The position numbers and the translations under genes are program-made. Below are positions 15,365-24,272 of a stretch of 55,161 nt of DNA, in pieces. The notes under the pieces are model-generated. The model saw nothing but the letters and a program-made list of their open reading frames with translations. It ran no database searches and was not told the DNA's origin. Every line of letters starts with the position of its first letter. The stretch's first letter is position 1. Source of the stretch: Thermoplasmata archaeon (GTDB lineage: Archaea > Thermoplasmatota > Thermoplasmata > Lutacidiplasmatales > UBA184); the NCBI GenBank assembly GCA_022750435.1, contig JAKIVS010000001.1:166542-221702 (forward strand), in the 5' to 3' direction.

Positions 15365-17857
15365 TCACCGGGAGAAGACCTGCCACTCCGAGTTCGTGAA
15401 CGCGATGTGGAACCCGTAGGTCGTCTCGAGGAGCGCGACCACGGCCGCAAAGTTGGACGCGTTCGGGAGGAGGGCGAACTGGATGTCGAAATTGCTGAGG
15501 AAGGCCCCGGTGCTCATCACCGGCGGAAGCGTGGTGGCCGGGTTCGAGGTCCCGGCGGTCCGGAACTCGACTGAGGCGCGAAGCGGCTCCGACGGTTCCG
15601 GGTTTGTCACGGTGGCCGACGCGACGTTCCGCGGCGAGCCCGAATTGACGGTGACCGTCGCCGTCGCCGGCGAGACCGAGGTCGAGGTGCCGATCAGCAC
15701 TTTCCCGGGGAGCTGGCCGAGCGCGATGGAGACGTTCCAATCGACTTGGTCGTTCGCCTCGGTGATGTTGTCGAGGTAGCCACTGTGGACGACCGGGTCG
15801 TTCGGGGGAGGTCCCTCGAGCGAGAAGCCGAGCTGCAAGACGTTCGTGCCGGACGACGGGGTGACGGTGAAGTTGACCCAGCCGACTCCGCTCTGGAGGC
15901 CCGTCGCCACCTGCTCGGAGACGTTCGCGACCGAGCTCGTGTAGTTCAGCCACGCGGTCGGGGTGGCCGTCGACGTTGCCGCCCAGGTAGGCGCTCCGAG
16001 CGTCGCGACCGAAAGGTTCCCGCTGGCGTTCGCGTGGGTGAACGCGACGACGATCGACGCCGGGTCGATCCGCACCGTCGGGATCGGGACCCCCTCGATG
16101 TACGGCGTGTAGATCGGGGCCTCGGACTGTCCCGGTGTGGAGGTCGGCGAAAACCCGAATGCGACCTGGTTGTTCGTGATCGCGTCCGGGCCGTTCAGGG
16201 CCCAGTAGGCGAGCTCGGCGTTCGTCACCTGCCAGGGCTCGAACAGAAGCCACGTCGGGCCGGGGTCGTACGCCCCCCGGTCGGAGATCGCCTCGACCCA
16301 CCGGGCGGTCGACGAGGTCGTCAGGACGGACCCGGAGTTCGGGTTGGTCTGCAGCCACTGCGTGGCCGCGAGGAGCAGGGAGTCGTGCGACTTCCCCGTG
16401 TCGTGCGTCTCGTTGCTCGTGACGACGGGCAAGGTGACGAGGGTGAGAAGGACGACGACGACGAACCATACCCCGAGGAACGCCGAGGCCCGACCGGCAC
16501 TATGGGCGGGGCGAGGTCGACCGGAGGCGACCGGCCTCGTCGGCGCCACGACGACCGGAGGCGTCGCCCTCGCGGCGGCCGGTGCCGAGGACTCCTCCTT
16601 CGTCGGCTCGGGCGATAGCATCCGCTCGACGAAGAGCGCGACGACGAGCGAGATGGGGAGGGGGAGAAAGTAGACGAATCGCGTGTAATCGGTCCCGATG
16701 TGCGCGAGGTCGCCGAGTGCGGGGACCGCGAGGGTCGCCGCCAGCCAGCCGAGACCGATGCGCAGCGGGTCGTTCAGCCATCCTCGGACCCGGCGGTCGA
16801 GATACAGGACCGCGACGACGATCGCCGCCGCGGAAGCCAGGAGCATCGCAAGCACCACGTCCGGACTGGTGACGAACGGGGCGCCGGCCGGGAAGAACAT
16901 CGGCGCCCCGCCGAGCGGCTGGAACATCTCGCCGAGATTGTCCAGTACCAGCGCCGCGGGGTTCGCGTACAGGTAGCCCGGATGGGAGATGTGGTAGATC
17001 CGGGACAGGAGTTCGTAGGTCCCCGCGGGAATGAGGAGGGCGAGCGTGGCCAGCAGCGCCCGGAGGGAGAAGAACGTACGGACGACCGCAGGGCGCGAAG
17101 TGGCAACCAGGACGATCGCCCCCAGGGCCCCGACGATGAGCATGGCGAACGTCAGCGTGTGCGTGAGGTACAGGAGGCCGGCCATGCCGTACATCCAGAC
17201 CCCGTTCCAGAACGTCGGGGCCCGGAGGAACCGGAGCAGGCCGACGAACGCCAGGTTGAGGAACAGGAACGCGAAGACGTTCGGATACCCGCCCCAGAAT
17301 AGCATCGACAGCGTCGTGCCGTTCAGTACGGCCAGGCCGACGAACAGGAGCCGGGGGGCGCCCGGACGCAGGTACGCCCAGCCGAGGACGATGCACGAAA
17401 GCCCGTAGAGGGTCAGGAGCAGCCCCCCAAAGACGAATCCGGCCGTGAGAGGGCTGCCGGTGAGCACGACGAGGGCGCCGAGGATCGGGAAGGCCAGAGG
17501 GGGGTACAGGTAGGGCGACCCGACCGCCTGGACCGGCGGGTGGGGGAGCCCGACAAACGCGTACGACCGCTGCAGCCAGTCTCCGGGGTCGACGCCCGGC
17601 GGCAGGGGAGACTGGCTGTAGGCGGCCTCCAGGATCGCGACGGCGGCGAACACAAGGACGATCGCCGAGATCAGCTCCAGCAGGTCCCAGTTCGGTCCGG
17701 GCGGAGCCGAGCGCGTCTCGGCCGTCTCCGGGCTCGGAGGGTCCAGGGACGCGTCCGCTGGCGCGGCGCGAGGGGGCGTCGGGGCGGAGGTCGACGGCGC
17801 CGCCGTGGACCGGACCTGGGAAGTGCCCGCGGCGCGTGGCCCCGGTCCGGCGCTCAT
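15365..17857 (-). CDS. GT-C-type multi-pass membrane glycosyltransferase-like protein (paralogue A)
   Basis: 830 aa. A Pro/Ala/Ser-rich cytoplasmic N-terminus (about 1-55) precedes the first membrane helix (ELISAIVLVFAAVAILEA). The first outer loop carries PPGVDPGDWLQRSYAF with Asp90, then YLYPPLAFPILGALV and later SMLFWGGYPN. An acidic residue in the first loop is the usual catalytic base of GT-C enzymes, which transfer sugars from polyprenyl phosphates outside the cell. About 10-12 membrane helices are followed by a last helix near 445-470 and an outer domain of roughly 350 aa with sequons (NAS, NLS, NYT, NVS). It may also be annotated as PF10131-like (6-pyruvoyl-tetrahydropterin synthase-related membrane protein). 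It overlaps the upstream paralogue by 4 nt (ATGA), so the two are co-translated. Confidence 0.75.
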   Translation of the reverse strand: MSAGPGPRAAGTSQVRSTAAPSTSAPTPPRAAPADASLDPPSPETAETRSAPPGPNWDLLELISAIVLVFAAVAILEAAYSQSPLPPGVDPGDWLQRSYAFVGLPHPPVQAVGSPYLYPPLAFPILGALVVLTGSPLTAGFVFGGLLLTLYGLSCIVLGWAYLRPGAPRLLFVGLAVLNGTTLSMLFWGGYPNVFAFLFLNLAFVGLLRFLRAPTFWNGVWMYGMAGLLYLTHTLTFAMLIVGALGAIVLVATSRPAVVRTFFSLRALLATLALLIPAGTYELLSRIYHISHPGYLYANPAALVLDNLGEMFQPLGGAPMFFPAGAPFVTSPDVVLAMLLASAAAIVVAVLYLDRRVRGWLNDPLRIGLGWLAATLAVPALGDLAHIGTDYTRFVYFLPLPISLVVALFVERMLSPEPTKEESSAPAAARATPPVVVAPTRPVASGRPRPAHSAGRASAFLGVWFVVVVLLTLVTLPVVTSNETHDTGKSHDSLLLAATQWLQTNPNSGSVLTTSSTARWVEAISDRGAYDPGPTWLLFEPWQVTNAELAYWALNGPDAITNNQVAFGFSPTSTPGQSEAPIYTPYIEGVPIPTVRIDPASIVVAFTHANASGNLSVATLGAPTWAATSTATPTAWLNYTSSVANVSEQVATGLQSGVGWVNFTVTPSSGTNVLQLGFSLEGPPPNDPVVHSGYLDNITEANDQVDWNVSIALGQLPGKVLIGTSTSVSPATATVTVNSGSPRNVASATVTNPEPSEPLRASVEFRTAGTSNPATTLPPVMSTGAFLSNFDIQFALLPNASNFAAVVALLETTYGFHIAFTNSEWQVFSR

Positions 17858-20565
17858 GTCCCCGGTAGCCGGAGGACGGTCCAGGGCCCAAACGAGGAGA
17901 AGGGCGTCGCCCCGAACGTCTGCTCGAGGTACGCGATCTCCTGCGCCACCGGTAGGGGATAGTTGCGCGGCATCGTGGTGTTGTTTCCCAGCAGGACGAA
18001 GGAGACTCCGAGGGACTGCCAGACCTGCGCGGTTCGGATCAGCGTCGGGATCGCCGAGATCAAGTTCTGCGCGGCGGGGGTGGTCAGGGTGACGGTAAAG
18101 TTGAGCCCGCGAACCCCCTTGGACACCGGGGTCCGGTCGGAGAAGGTCAGTCGCGGGGCGTTGACGCTCGGGGCCCCGGGCGTCTTGATGCTCAGGCCAA
18201 TGGACGCCGGCGAGACGACCCCATCGGTGACCAGAGCCGTGTTCTTGACGGGGGTCCAGGAGAATGTCCCTTGCCCGGAATTGGCAACCGCCACCGCCCC
18301 CTGCATCTTGGCTGTCGTGAGCGTGACGTTGGCCTGGAGAAGGTTGTTCGCGCCGGTCGCCGCCACCGAGATGGAGAGGACGAGCGACGGTTGGCCCGGG
18401 ATCGGTGTCGCCACGATCGTTCCGCTCACGCCGGGCACGGCGGAGGTGAACGTCAGCTGGCCGGCATTGGTCGCGGACATGGTCACGTTCGGGACCTCCC
18501 CGAACAGACTCGCGGTGTGTCCCCCCTGGAGCTGCAGATTGATCGACGTCGGGTCCAGCCGGAGGACCGGGGTCGTGTGGCCGTAGTAGAATGCCTGGTA
18601 GTCGGGGAGACCGGTGATGGACGAACTATTGTTCCCGGCGTAGGAGGCCGAGACGAGACCGTTGGTGACCGCCACCGAGTCCGCGAGGGCGTAGTAGGCG
18701 AGTTCGCTATCGAGGACCTTCGACGGGTAGAAGTCCTGCGTCCCCAGCGTCGAGGGGTCCAAGGGGGAGTAGGTGTTGCGCAGGATGAGCGCGCGCGGCC
18801 ACCGCCCGGTTTGCGGAACGCCGACCAGGATCCCGCCGGGGATGTTGGAGGCCTGGATCGAGTGGAGCGCGGCCGTGTAGTTCGTGTCGTGCCCGGGTTG
18901 GGCGAAGAACCGCTCGTCGGTCGCGATCGACGGGACCGTGGCGAGGTCGGTCATCAGGAACAGTCCGACGACCACGATCACCGCGAGCATCGCGCGCAGC
19001 GGTCGAGCGCGCGCGTCGAGAGAAAACCCGGGGGAGGGGCGGCGGGGGGCGGGAGTTCCGGGCGGGCTCTCGGCGGGAGGTCCCGAAGCGGCCCGTCGCC
19101 GCTGCCACCCTCGGTCGATCGCGGCATCGAGAAGTCGAATCCCGTACGCCACCGCCACGATGATCGGCAGGATCAGGAGGTACCCAAACCGGCCGTAGAC
19201 GGAGACGACGTTGAGCACCCATCCGGCGACGGCGAGCAGCATCACACCGGCCGTCCAAGCCCCGAGGGTGATGTCCGTCGTGGTCACCCGGTCCGGGATC
19301 CAGATCGTCGTCGCCAGGAGGATTAGGACGATCGCGGCGGAGAGGAGCGCCAGCGCGACGAACGTCACCGTCGCGGACGGGGTCGCCTTGAAGCCGAACG
19401 GTCCGACGACGGCCGCGAAGAACGTGCCGAGGTCGCTCAGGACGTGGGCCGAGGACGAGGCGGCGGCGTAGTTGGCGTGCGGGACCTTCTCGAGGTCGGT
19501 GATGACGTAGAACCCGCCCACGAGGGCGGCGAAGATCGCGGCGCCGACCAGGCCCCCGCGGTTGAGCAGCACGCGCCACGGCCGGGCGCCCGCCGCCGTG
19601 AGGAGGACCGCCATGATCGCGAGCGTCGCGCCCAGCATCGAGGCGACCAGCGACTCGGAGAGGACGGCGACCGCCGCCGCGACCCAGAAAACGAGCGCGT
19701 ACCAGGGACGCGGCGCCCCGAAGAATCGGTTGAGGTAGGTCAGGGAGAGACAGACGAACACGAGGCCGAACAGCGTCGGATACCCGCCCCAGAAGTCCAT
19801 CCGAACCACCGACGGGAACAGGAGGAACGTCGCTTCGCACAGGAGTGCCAACGGCACGCTCCGGAGGAGCGTTCGCGCGAGCTGGTAGGTCGCGAGTCCC
19901 AGAAAGACGGTGATCAGTCCCACGAACGCGAGCGCCGCCCGGACGGGACCCCCGAACGCCCGGACGAGCAGACCGAGGAAGGGGAACATCGCGGGCGGGT
20001 ACGCGAGCGGAACGATCTCCGAAGGATACGGCAGTCCGACGTACGCATAGGAGGTGGCGATCCACTGACCCTCGTCCTGCCCCGGAGGCACGACGTACCC
20101 CGCCATCACCCGGACGATCGCTGCCCCGATGGTGACCGCGATGGCGAACGCCAGGAGCCAACCGAGCCAGCGGGGTTCGTCCGGCGGCGCCGCAATCTCC
20201 GCGGCCGGAGGCACCGCCGCGGGAGGCGGGACGGGCGTGGCCGTGGCGACCGGCGGGACGGGCACCGGCGGGGCCGGCGCTGTTACGGGCGGTGAAAAGG
20301 GAACGGCCGGTGCTCGGGGGGGCGATGGCGCGGGCGGCATCCCGCCCGTCGCACTTCCAGGGCTCGCCGTGTTGCGCAACCGAGAACGGATCGAAGCGAG
20401 CTCGGCGGAAATTTCGGCGAGCCGCTCAGGGCCCGGGGCTTCGGCCGCCTCTTGGGCCAGCTCGCGCGCGCGGGCCGTGAGTCGCTCCCCCTCGGTGCCG
20501 GCGGTCGCACGCGGCGCGGGCGGGGACGCCGGGGGCGGGGTCGAGGGACCGTCAGGGTCGACCAT
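17854..20565 (-). CDS. GT-C-type multi-pass membrane glycosyltransferase-like protein (paralogue B)
   Basis: 903 aa. The N-terminal 135 residues are cytoplasmic: a possible coiled coil (about 24-66, GERLTARARELAQEAAEA) and a Pro/Val-rich linker. The membrane part repeats the family motifs: PPGQDEGQWIATSYAY with Asp164, LAYPPAMFPFLGLLV and MDFWGGYPTLFGLVF. The C-terminal outer domain begins after a helix near 560 and holds the family signature (SELAYYALADSVAVTNGLV, then FVLLGNN and EIAYLEQTFGA near the end). It is the first gene of a two-gene unit with paralogue A. A leaderless TATA is not obvious; GTATTC at 20661-20666 and a T-rich element near 20685 on the minus strand are possible promoters. 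A sugar-transfer role is inferred from fold type and conserved loop acid. Confidence 0.75.
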   Translation of the reverse strand: MVDPDGPSTPPPASPPAPRATAGTEGERLTARARELAQEAAEAPGPERLAEISAELASIRSRLRNTASPGSATGGMPPAPSPPRAPAVPFSPPVTAPAPPVPVPPVATATPVPPPAAVPPAAEIAAPPDEPRWLGWLLAFAIAVTIGAAIVRVMAGYVVPPGQDEGQWIATSYAYVGLPYPSEIVPLAYPPAMFPFLGLLVRAFGGPVRAALAFVGLITVFLGLATYQLARTLLRSVPLALLCEATFLLFPSVVRMDFWGGYPTLFGLVFVCLSLTYLNRFFGAPRPWYALVFWVAAAVAVLSESLVASMLGATLAIMAVLLTAAGARPWRVLLNRGGLVGAAIFAALVGGFYVITDLEKVPHANYAAASSSAHVLSDLGTFFAAVVGPFGFKATPSATVTFVALALLSAAIVLILLATTIWIPDRVTTTDITLGAWTAGVMLLAVAGWVLNVVSVYGRFGYLLILPIIVAVAYGIRLLDAAIDRGWQRRRAASGPPAESPPGTPAPRRPSPGFSLDARARPLRAMLAVIVVVGLFLMTDLATVPSIATDERFFAQPGHDTNYTAALHSIQASNIPGGILVGVPQTGRWPRALILRNTYSPLDPSTLGTQDFYPSKVLDSELAYYALADSVAVTNGLVSASYAGNNSSSITGLPDYQAFYYGHTTPVLRLDPTSINLQLQGGHTASLFGEVPNVTMSATNAGQLTFTSAVPGVSGTIVATPIPGQPSLVLSISVAATGANNLLQANVTLTTAKMQGAVAVANSGQGTFSWTPVKNTALVTDGVVSPASIGLSIKTPGAPSVNAPRLTFSDRTPVSKGVRGLNFTVTLTTPAAQNLISAIPTLIRTAQVWQSLGVSFVLLGNNTTMPRNYPLPVAQEIAYLEQTFGATPFSSFGPWTVLRLPGT

Positions 20566-20788
20566 GGAGCGCCCTCACGCCTCCGATGCCACGTCTCGGT
20601 CGGTCTCCGCCACCATCATTTGCCACACGTCACGGGGTGGGGATCCAGCTCCGTGGCGGAATACCCCTCTGGGCAGGACGTAGAAAACTCCACGCCGGAG
20701 CGGATTCGCCGGCGCGAGTCTCGGACCTTGGCGGGTCTGGGAGGTCGAACGCGCCGAGGGTCGATGGGTCCATCGGAGTCACCGTGCG

Positions 20789-22642
20789 TCACCGCGCAAC
20801 CGGGGAGGAGGCCGGGCCTGGGACGGATGTGGCCCCACGCCTTCGGCGCCAGACGAGGACGACCACGACGGCGACCGCCAGCAACGCAACTCCGGCCACG
20901 GCGAGGGTCTCCCCCGTCGACCATCCGGACGCGCCCGATGGCCCGTCCACGACGACCGTGGAGGTTGTGACATTGTTCTCGCCCGCGGCGTCGGTGACGG
21001 TGAGCGTGACCTCGAAGTCGCCGCTGCCCGTCGGGATGCAGGTGAGATTCGTCGCATTCGTTTCGGGGCACCCCGGAGGGAGCCCCGAGTACGAGAACAT
21101 CAACGGCGAGGTTCCGCCCAGGACGGCCGCGGAGATGGTGAGGGTACCGTGCCCGAGGTGGTAGGGGTACGGCAGGGCGGTCAGGCTCGCCACCCGGAGG
21201 TTCGGATTGACCGTGACTGTACCGACGCCCTGCGTGACGGGTCCGCCCGCCGATTCCGAGACGTTGACGGCGACGTCGAACCGCCCTGTCGACGTGACGA
21301 CGCACCGGAGGGAGGGGGCGGCGGCCGAGGTACAGCCCGAGGGGAGCGGCGCCGAGTTTCCCGACCAGGAGTACGAGAACGGAGGAGCCCCTCCGATGGG
21401 ACTCGCCACGAATTGCACGCTCTGGCCGAGATCCATGCCGGACCGGTTCGCCTCGACGGCGACACCGACGATCGTTTCGCTGCCGAAGATCCAGGTATCA
21501 TTGAGGATGCCGCCGTTCGAGGTACCTCCGCCGACCAGCAGAAGGAACGAGTCCTGCGTGCTCGACCCGAGGTACGCCACGGCGGCGGGCTCGCTCCGCG
21601 GGCTCGGCGTGGCTCCCACGATCGCGAGGGGACCGGTCCAGGTGCCGTTGGCGTACGTCCAGGTGTCGTTCTCGGACGCGCCCGACGCCGATTCGCCCCC
21701 GAACAGGACGAGGGCGCCGACGGAGTCGTCGTCGACCAGGGCCGCGCCGAACCGGGGGGACGGCGAGGTCGACGGGGTCGCGAGGGACCAGTGGCCGCCG
21801 CGGAACCACCACGTGTCGCCGAGGACGCGAGCGGTCGTGGACAGCGTTCCGTTTCCGCCGAAGAGCACGACAGTCTGGTTGGTATCGTCGAAGGTGAACG
21901 AGGCGGAATAGCGGGCAGCGGGTGTCCCGTTCGGACTCCCCGATGCGACCGAGATGTTCTTCCACGTTCCTGCCAGGAACTCCCAGGTGTCGTTGAGGAC
22001 CGTCACGTAGTTGCGACCCCCGAACAGGACCGCCTCGCCGTCGGCGGAATCCCACGCCATCGCGGCGAAGAACCGCTTGGACGGGGCGGCTCCCGCGGTC
22101 GCGGTGATGTTCGTCCAGGTGTTGTTCGCGAACGTCCACGTGTCCGAGAGCGGCCCCCCGGCGCCGTGCCCTCCGAACATGATCACCTGGCCCGTGAGTG
22201 GGTCGTACGTCATGGCGGCGCCGGCGCGCGCGGACGGAGTTCCGCTCGTCTTCGGGTGGCTCCAACTCCCGTTCGAGTACACCCAGGTGCCGCCCGTGGG
22301 CTGGTCGGCGACTCCGAATCCTCCGAAGACCACCGCCTCATCGTCGGAGACGTCGAACGCGGCAGCAGCTCCGGACCGGCTTCCCGGGTTGGAGCTCAGC
22401 ACGGCGGTCAGATTTTGCCAGGTGGGAGCGCGGCCCGGGTCGGCGGACACGAAGGCGTGATCCTGGCCCGCCGCGAGTGCGCCGGTCCCAGGCCGACTCA
22501 ACGTCGCCGGGGAGGCGGAGGTTTCGGACACGGTCGGCATCAGAAGTACGCTCACCCCGACGCAGAGCAACACGGCCTGACAGGCGGGACCGAAGGTACG
22601 GCCGAGGCCGGAGCGGGGCCGCCGAGAGATTCGCTTCGGCAT
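20789..22642 (-). CDS. Kelch-propeller surface protein with two Ig/PKD-like domains and C-terminal anchor
   Basis: 617 aa from ATG 22642 (an in-frame start at 22687 adds 15 aa). Signal peptide near residues 18-35. Six Kelch blades follow, each with the pattern VVFGG, DTW and WxFxNxTW (WTFANNTW, WEFLAGTW, WWFRGGHW, WTYANGTW). Kelch propellers usually bind other proteins or glycans. Then come two Ig/PKD-like domains of about 90 aa with the motif SGLPPGC and a second Cys, a type repeated in the proteins at 8677, 37044 and 53635, and a membrane helix (AVAGVALLAVAVVVVLVW) followed by RRRR. Many sequons suggest heavy N-glycosylation. The start at 22642 is favoured because CCTTACG (minus strand, about 22665-22671) is centred 26 nt upstream. 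Confidence 0.78.
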   Translation of the reverse strand: MPKRISRRPRSGLGRTFGPACQAVLLCVGVSVLLMPTVSETSASPATLSRPGTGALAAGQDHAFVSADPGRAPTWQNLTAVLSSNPGSRSGAAAAFDVSDDEAVVFGGFGVADQPTGGTWVYSNGSWSHPKTSGTPSARAGAAMTYDPLTGQVIMFGGHGAGGPLSDTWTFANNTWTNITATAGAAPSKRFFAAMAWDSADGEAVLFGGRNYVTVLNDTWEFLAGTWKNISVASGSPNGTPAARYSASFTFDDTNQTVVLFGGNGTLSTTARVLGDTWWFRGGHWSLATPSTSPSPRFGAALVDDDSVGALVLFGGESASGASENDTWTYANGTWTGPLAIVGATPSPRSEPAAVAYLGSSTQDSFLLLVGGGTSNGGILNDTWIFGSETIVGVAVEANRSGMDLGQSVQFVASPIGGAPPFSYSWSGNSAPLPSGCTSAAAPSLRCVVTSTGRFDVAVNVSESAGGPVTQGVGTVTVNPNLRVASLTALPYPYHLGHGTLTISAAVLGGTSPLMFSYSGLPPGCPETNATNLTCIPTGSGDFEVTLTVTDAAGENNVTTSTVVVDGPSGASGWSTGETLAVAGVALLAVAVVVVLVWRRRRGATSVPGPASSPVAR

Positions 22643-22889
22643 ATTCGGCCCAGAACGAAGCGCACGTAAGGTTGTCCGAGGTCGCATTCGACTCGCTTCC
22701 CTAGGACAGCCGCCGGGTTCACGGGCGCGAAGCCGCCGACCGAGGTGACGAAGATCCCGCTGTCCCCGCCGTCCGGCCGACAGCTTGAGTTCACACGGGG
22801 GGGACCCGGGTGCGACAAACCGGGGTTGGGACCGCCGCCCTGAAGTACACGAATCCAGTCGTCCTTCCGCCGGTCCTGGACCCGCGAAG

Positions 22890-24125
22890 GTGAGCGAACT
22901 GGTCCTCTCCGCGACTCCGACACCCGCCGGGAAATCCCAGACTGCTCAATCCCCCGGGATCCCTCCTTCCCGACCTGCTTCGGAGTCGCATGGAATTGCG
23001 CGAGGCGGAGCCATCGTCGCGATCGCGATCGTATTCGTGCTGATGACCACCTCCTTCGCCGGGGCCAACATCACCTCGCGACCCCCGCCCGACCCCCACG
23101 CGACGCCGGTCCCGGCCTCCGCGACGGCGGCCTGGCTTGCCCTCAACGTGAGCGGTCCCGCGAACCGGAGCGAATTCGGGTTCGTCTGGGTGACGCCGCT
23201 GGTCGGCGGGCCGTACGGGCTGCTGTTCGGAGGCCGGAACGGCCGGACCACGTTCGACGACACCTGGGTGTTCGCCAACTCGACCTGGCAGCAGCTGTAC
23301 CCGTCCATCCACCCTGGTCCGACGCGGTACCCGATGGTCGCCTGGGACGCGCAGGACCAGCAGGTCCTCCTCTTCGGCGGGTCCAACTCCACGGCCTACC
23401 TGAACGCAACCTGGGTCTTCCACTTCGGCCATGGGTGGCGCCTTCTCCATCCTGGGCTCACGCCTCCCGCCCGGCGCTCCGGAGGATTGACCGACGACCC
23501 GGCGGATCACTACGTCGTGCTGTGGGGCGGCCACAACGGCACCGCGCCGAACGGCTCGCCGAACCAACAGGCCTACTACACGATGCTCAACGACACCTGG
23601 ACCTTCGTGAGCGGTCTCTGGTCGCACGTCGTGACGAGCACGGCGCCACCCCCGTCGTCCGAGCCGAGCCTCGTGTACGACCGAGCTGTCGACGAAGTGA
23701 TCGAGTTCGGCGGGTACATTCAACACGGCGTCGGAAATTACACCGCGTTTAACCAGACGTGGGCCTACGCCGCCGGCGTCTGGACCAACCTGGGGCTCGT
23801 CCACGCGCCGTTCGCCCGCGACGGGGCCGCGGCCGCCTACGATCCAAACCGCGGGCTGGTCATCGCGGGGGGACAGGACGAAGGCGTCCCCGGCGAGTGT
23901 CTAATGAACAACACCTGGGTTCTGAGCGGCACGACCGTCCCGGCGCTGCACTGGAATCAGCTGCTGACCCGGTCGACCTTCCCGCTCTTGGACTCCGCCT
24001 CGGCGGTCTACGACACGCAGTCCCATGCTCTGATCCTGTTCGGCGGGACCGGCACAAACAAGCACGTTTGCGGGTCGGTCAAGACGATGACGTGGCTCGA
24101 CGGTACCTGGGAGATGTCCCCCTAG
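22890..24125 (+). CDS. Kelch-propeller exported protein
   Basis: 411 aa from GTG 22890; an in-frame TTG at 22785 would add 35 aa of low-complexity sequence. An N-terminal hydrophobic segment (AIVAIAIVFVLMTTSF, about residues 38-55) exports or anchors it. Six Kelch blades fill the rest (LLFGGRNGRTTFDDTWVF, LLFGGSNSTAYLNATWVF, VLWGGHNG, EFGGYIQ, VIAGGQDEG, ILFGGTGTN), with sequons in several loops. There is no C-terminal anchor or Ig domain, unlike the Kelch protein at 20789 from which it diverges across 247 nt. Probably a binding protein on the cell surface; ligand unknown. Start choice is uncertain because no convincing TATA box is visible. Confidence 0.72.
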   Translation: MSELVLSATPTPAGKSQTAQSPGIPPSRPASESHGIARGGAIVAIAIVFVLMTTSFAGANITSRPPPDPHATPVPASATAAWLALNVSGPANRSEFGFVWVTPLVGGPYGLLFGGRNGRTTFDDTWVFANSTWQQLYPSIHPGPTRYPMVAWDAQDQQVLLFGGSNSTAYLNATWVFHFGHGWRLLHPGLTPPARRSGGLTDDPADHYVVLWGGHNGTAPNGSPNQQAYYTMLNDTWTFVSGLWSHVVTSTAPPPSSEPSLVYDRAVDEVIEFGGYIQHGVGNYTAFNQTWAYAAGVWTNLGLVHAPFARDGAAAAYDPNRGLVIAGGQDEGVPGECLMNNTWVLSGTTVPALHWNQLLTRSTFPLLDSASAVYDTQSHALILFGGTGTNKHVCGSVKTMTWLDGTWEMSP

Positions 24126-24209
24126 GGACTCTGCCCGCTTCCCTCGCCCGTACCTCTGGCCGAGCCGGGGCGCCACACCGGCGGGACGGACCCCCTCCCT
24201 CGAGAATGA

Positions 24210-24271
24210 GTATAAATACCACTTTATACGTATTCCAATTCGTTCCCTCGCCGAAGGGAACTGCGCCCTTC
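24210..24271 (+). promoter_or_regulatory. AT-rich promoter with inverted repeats before the GH-like gene
   Basis: GTATAAA (24210-24216) and TTTATAC (24223-24229) are exact inverted repeats 6 nt apart, each able to act as a TATA box. ATACGTAT (24226-24233) overlaps the second arm and recurs at 45856. In the leader, GAAGGG (24253-24258) can pair with CCCTTC (24266-24271), a hairpin ending 1 nt before the ATG. This is the most AT-rich stretch I noticed in the window and probably a strongly regulated promoter. Confidence 0.55.
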
Positions 24272-24272
24272 C

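Noticed and set aside
20640-20790. A tRNA or other small RNA gene
   Set aside because: A CGCCGG/CCGGCG hairpin and scattered tRNA-like bits are present, but no T-arm consensus or cloverleaf could be assembled on either strand.
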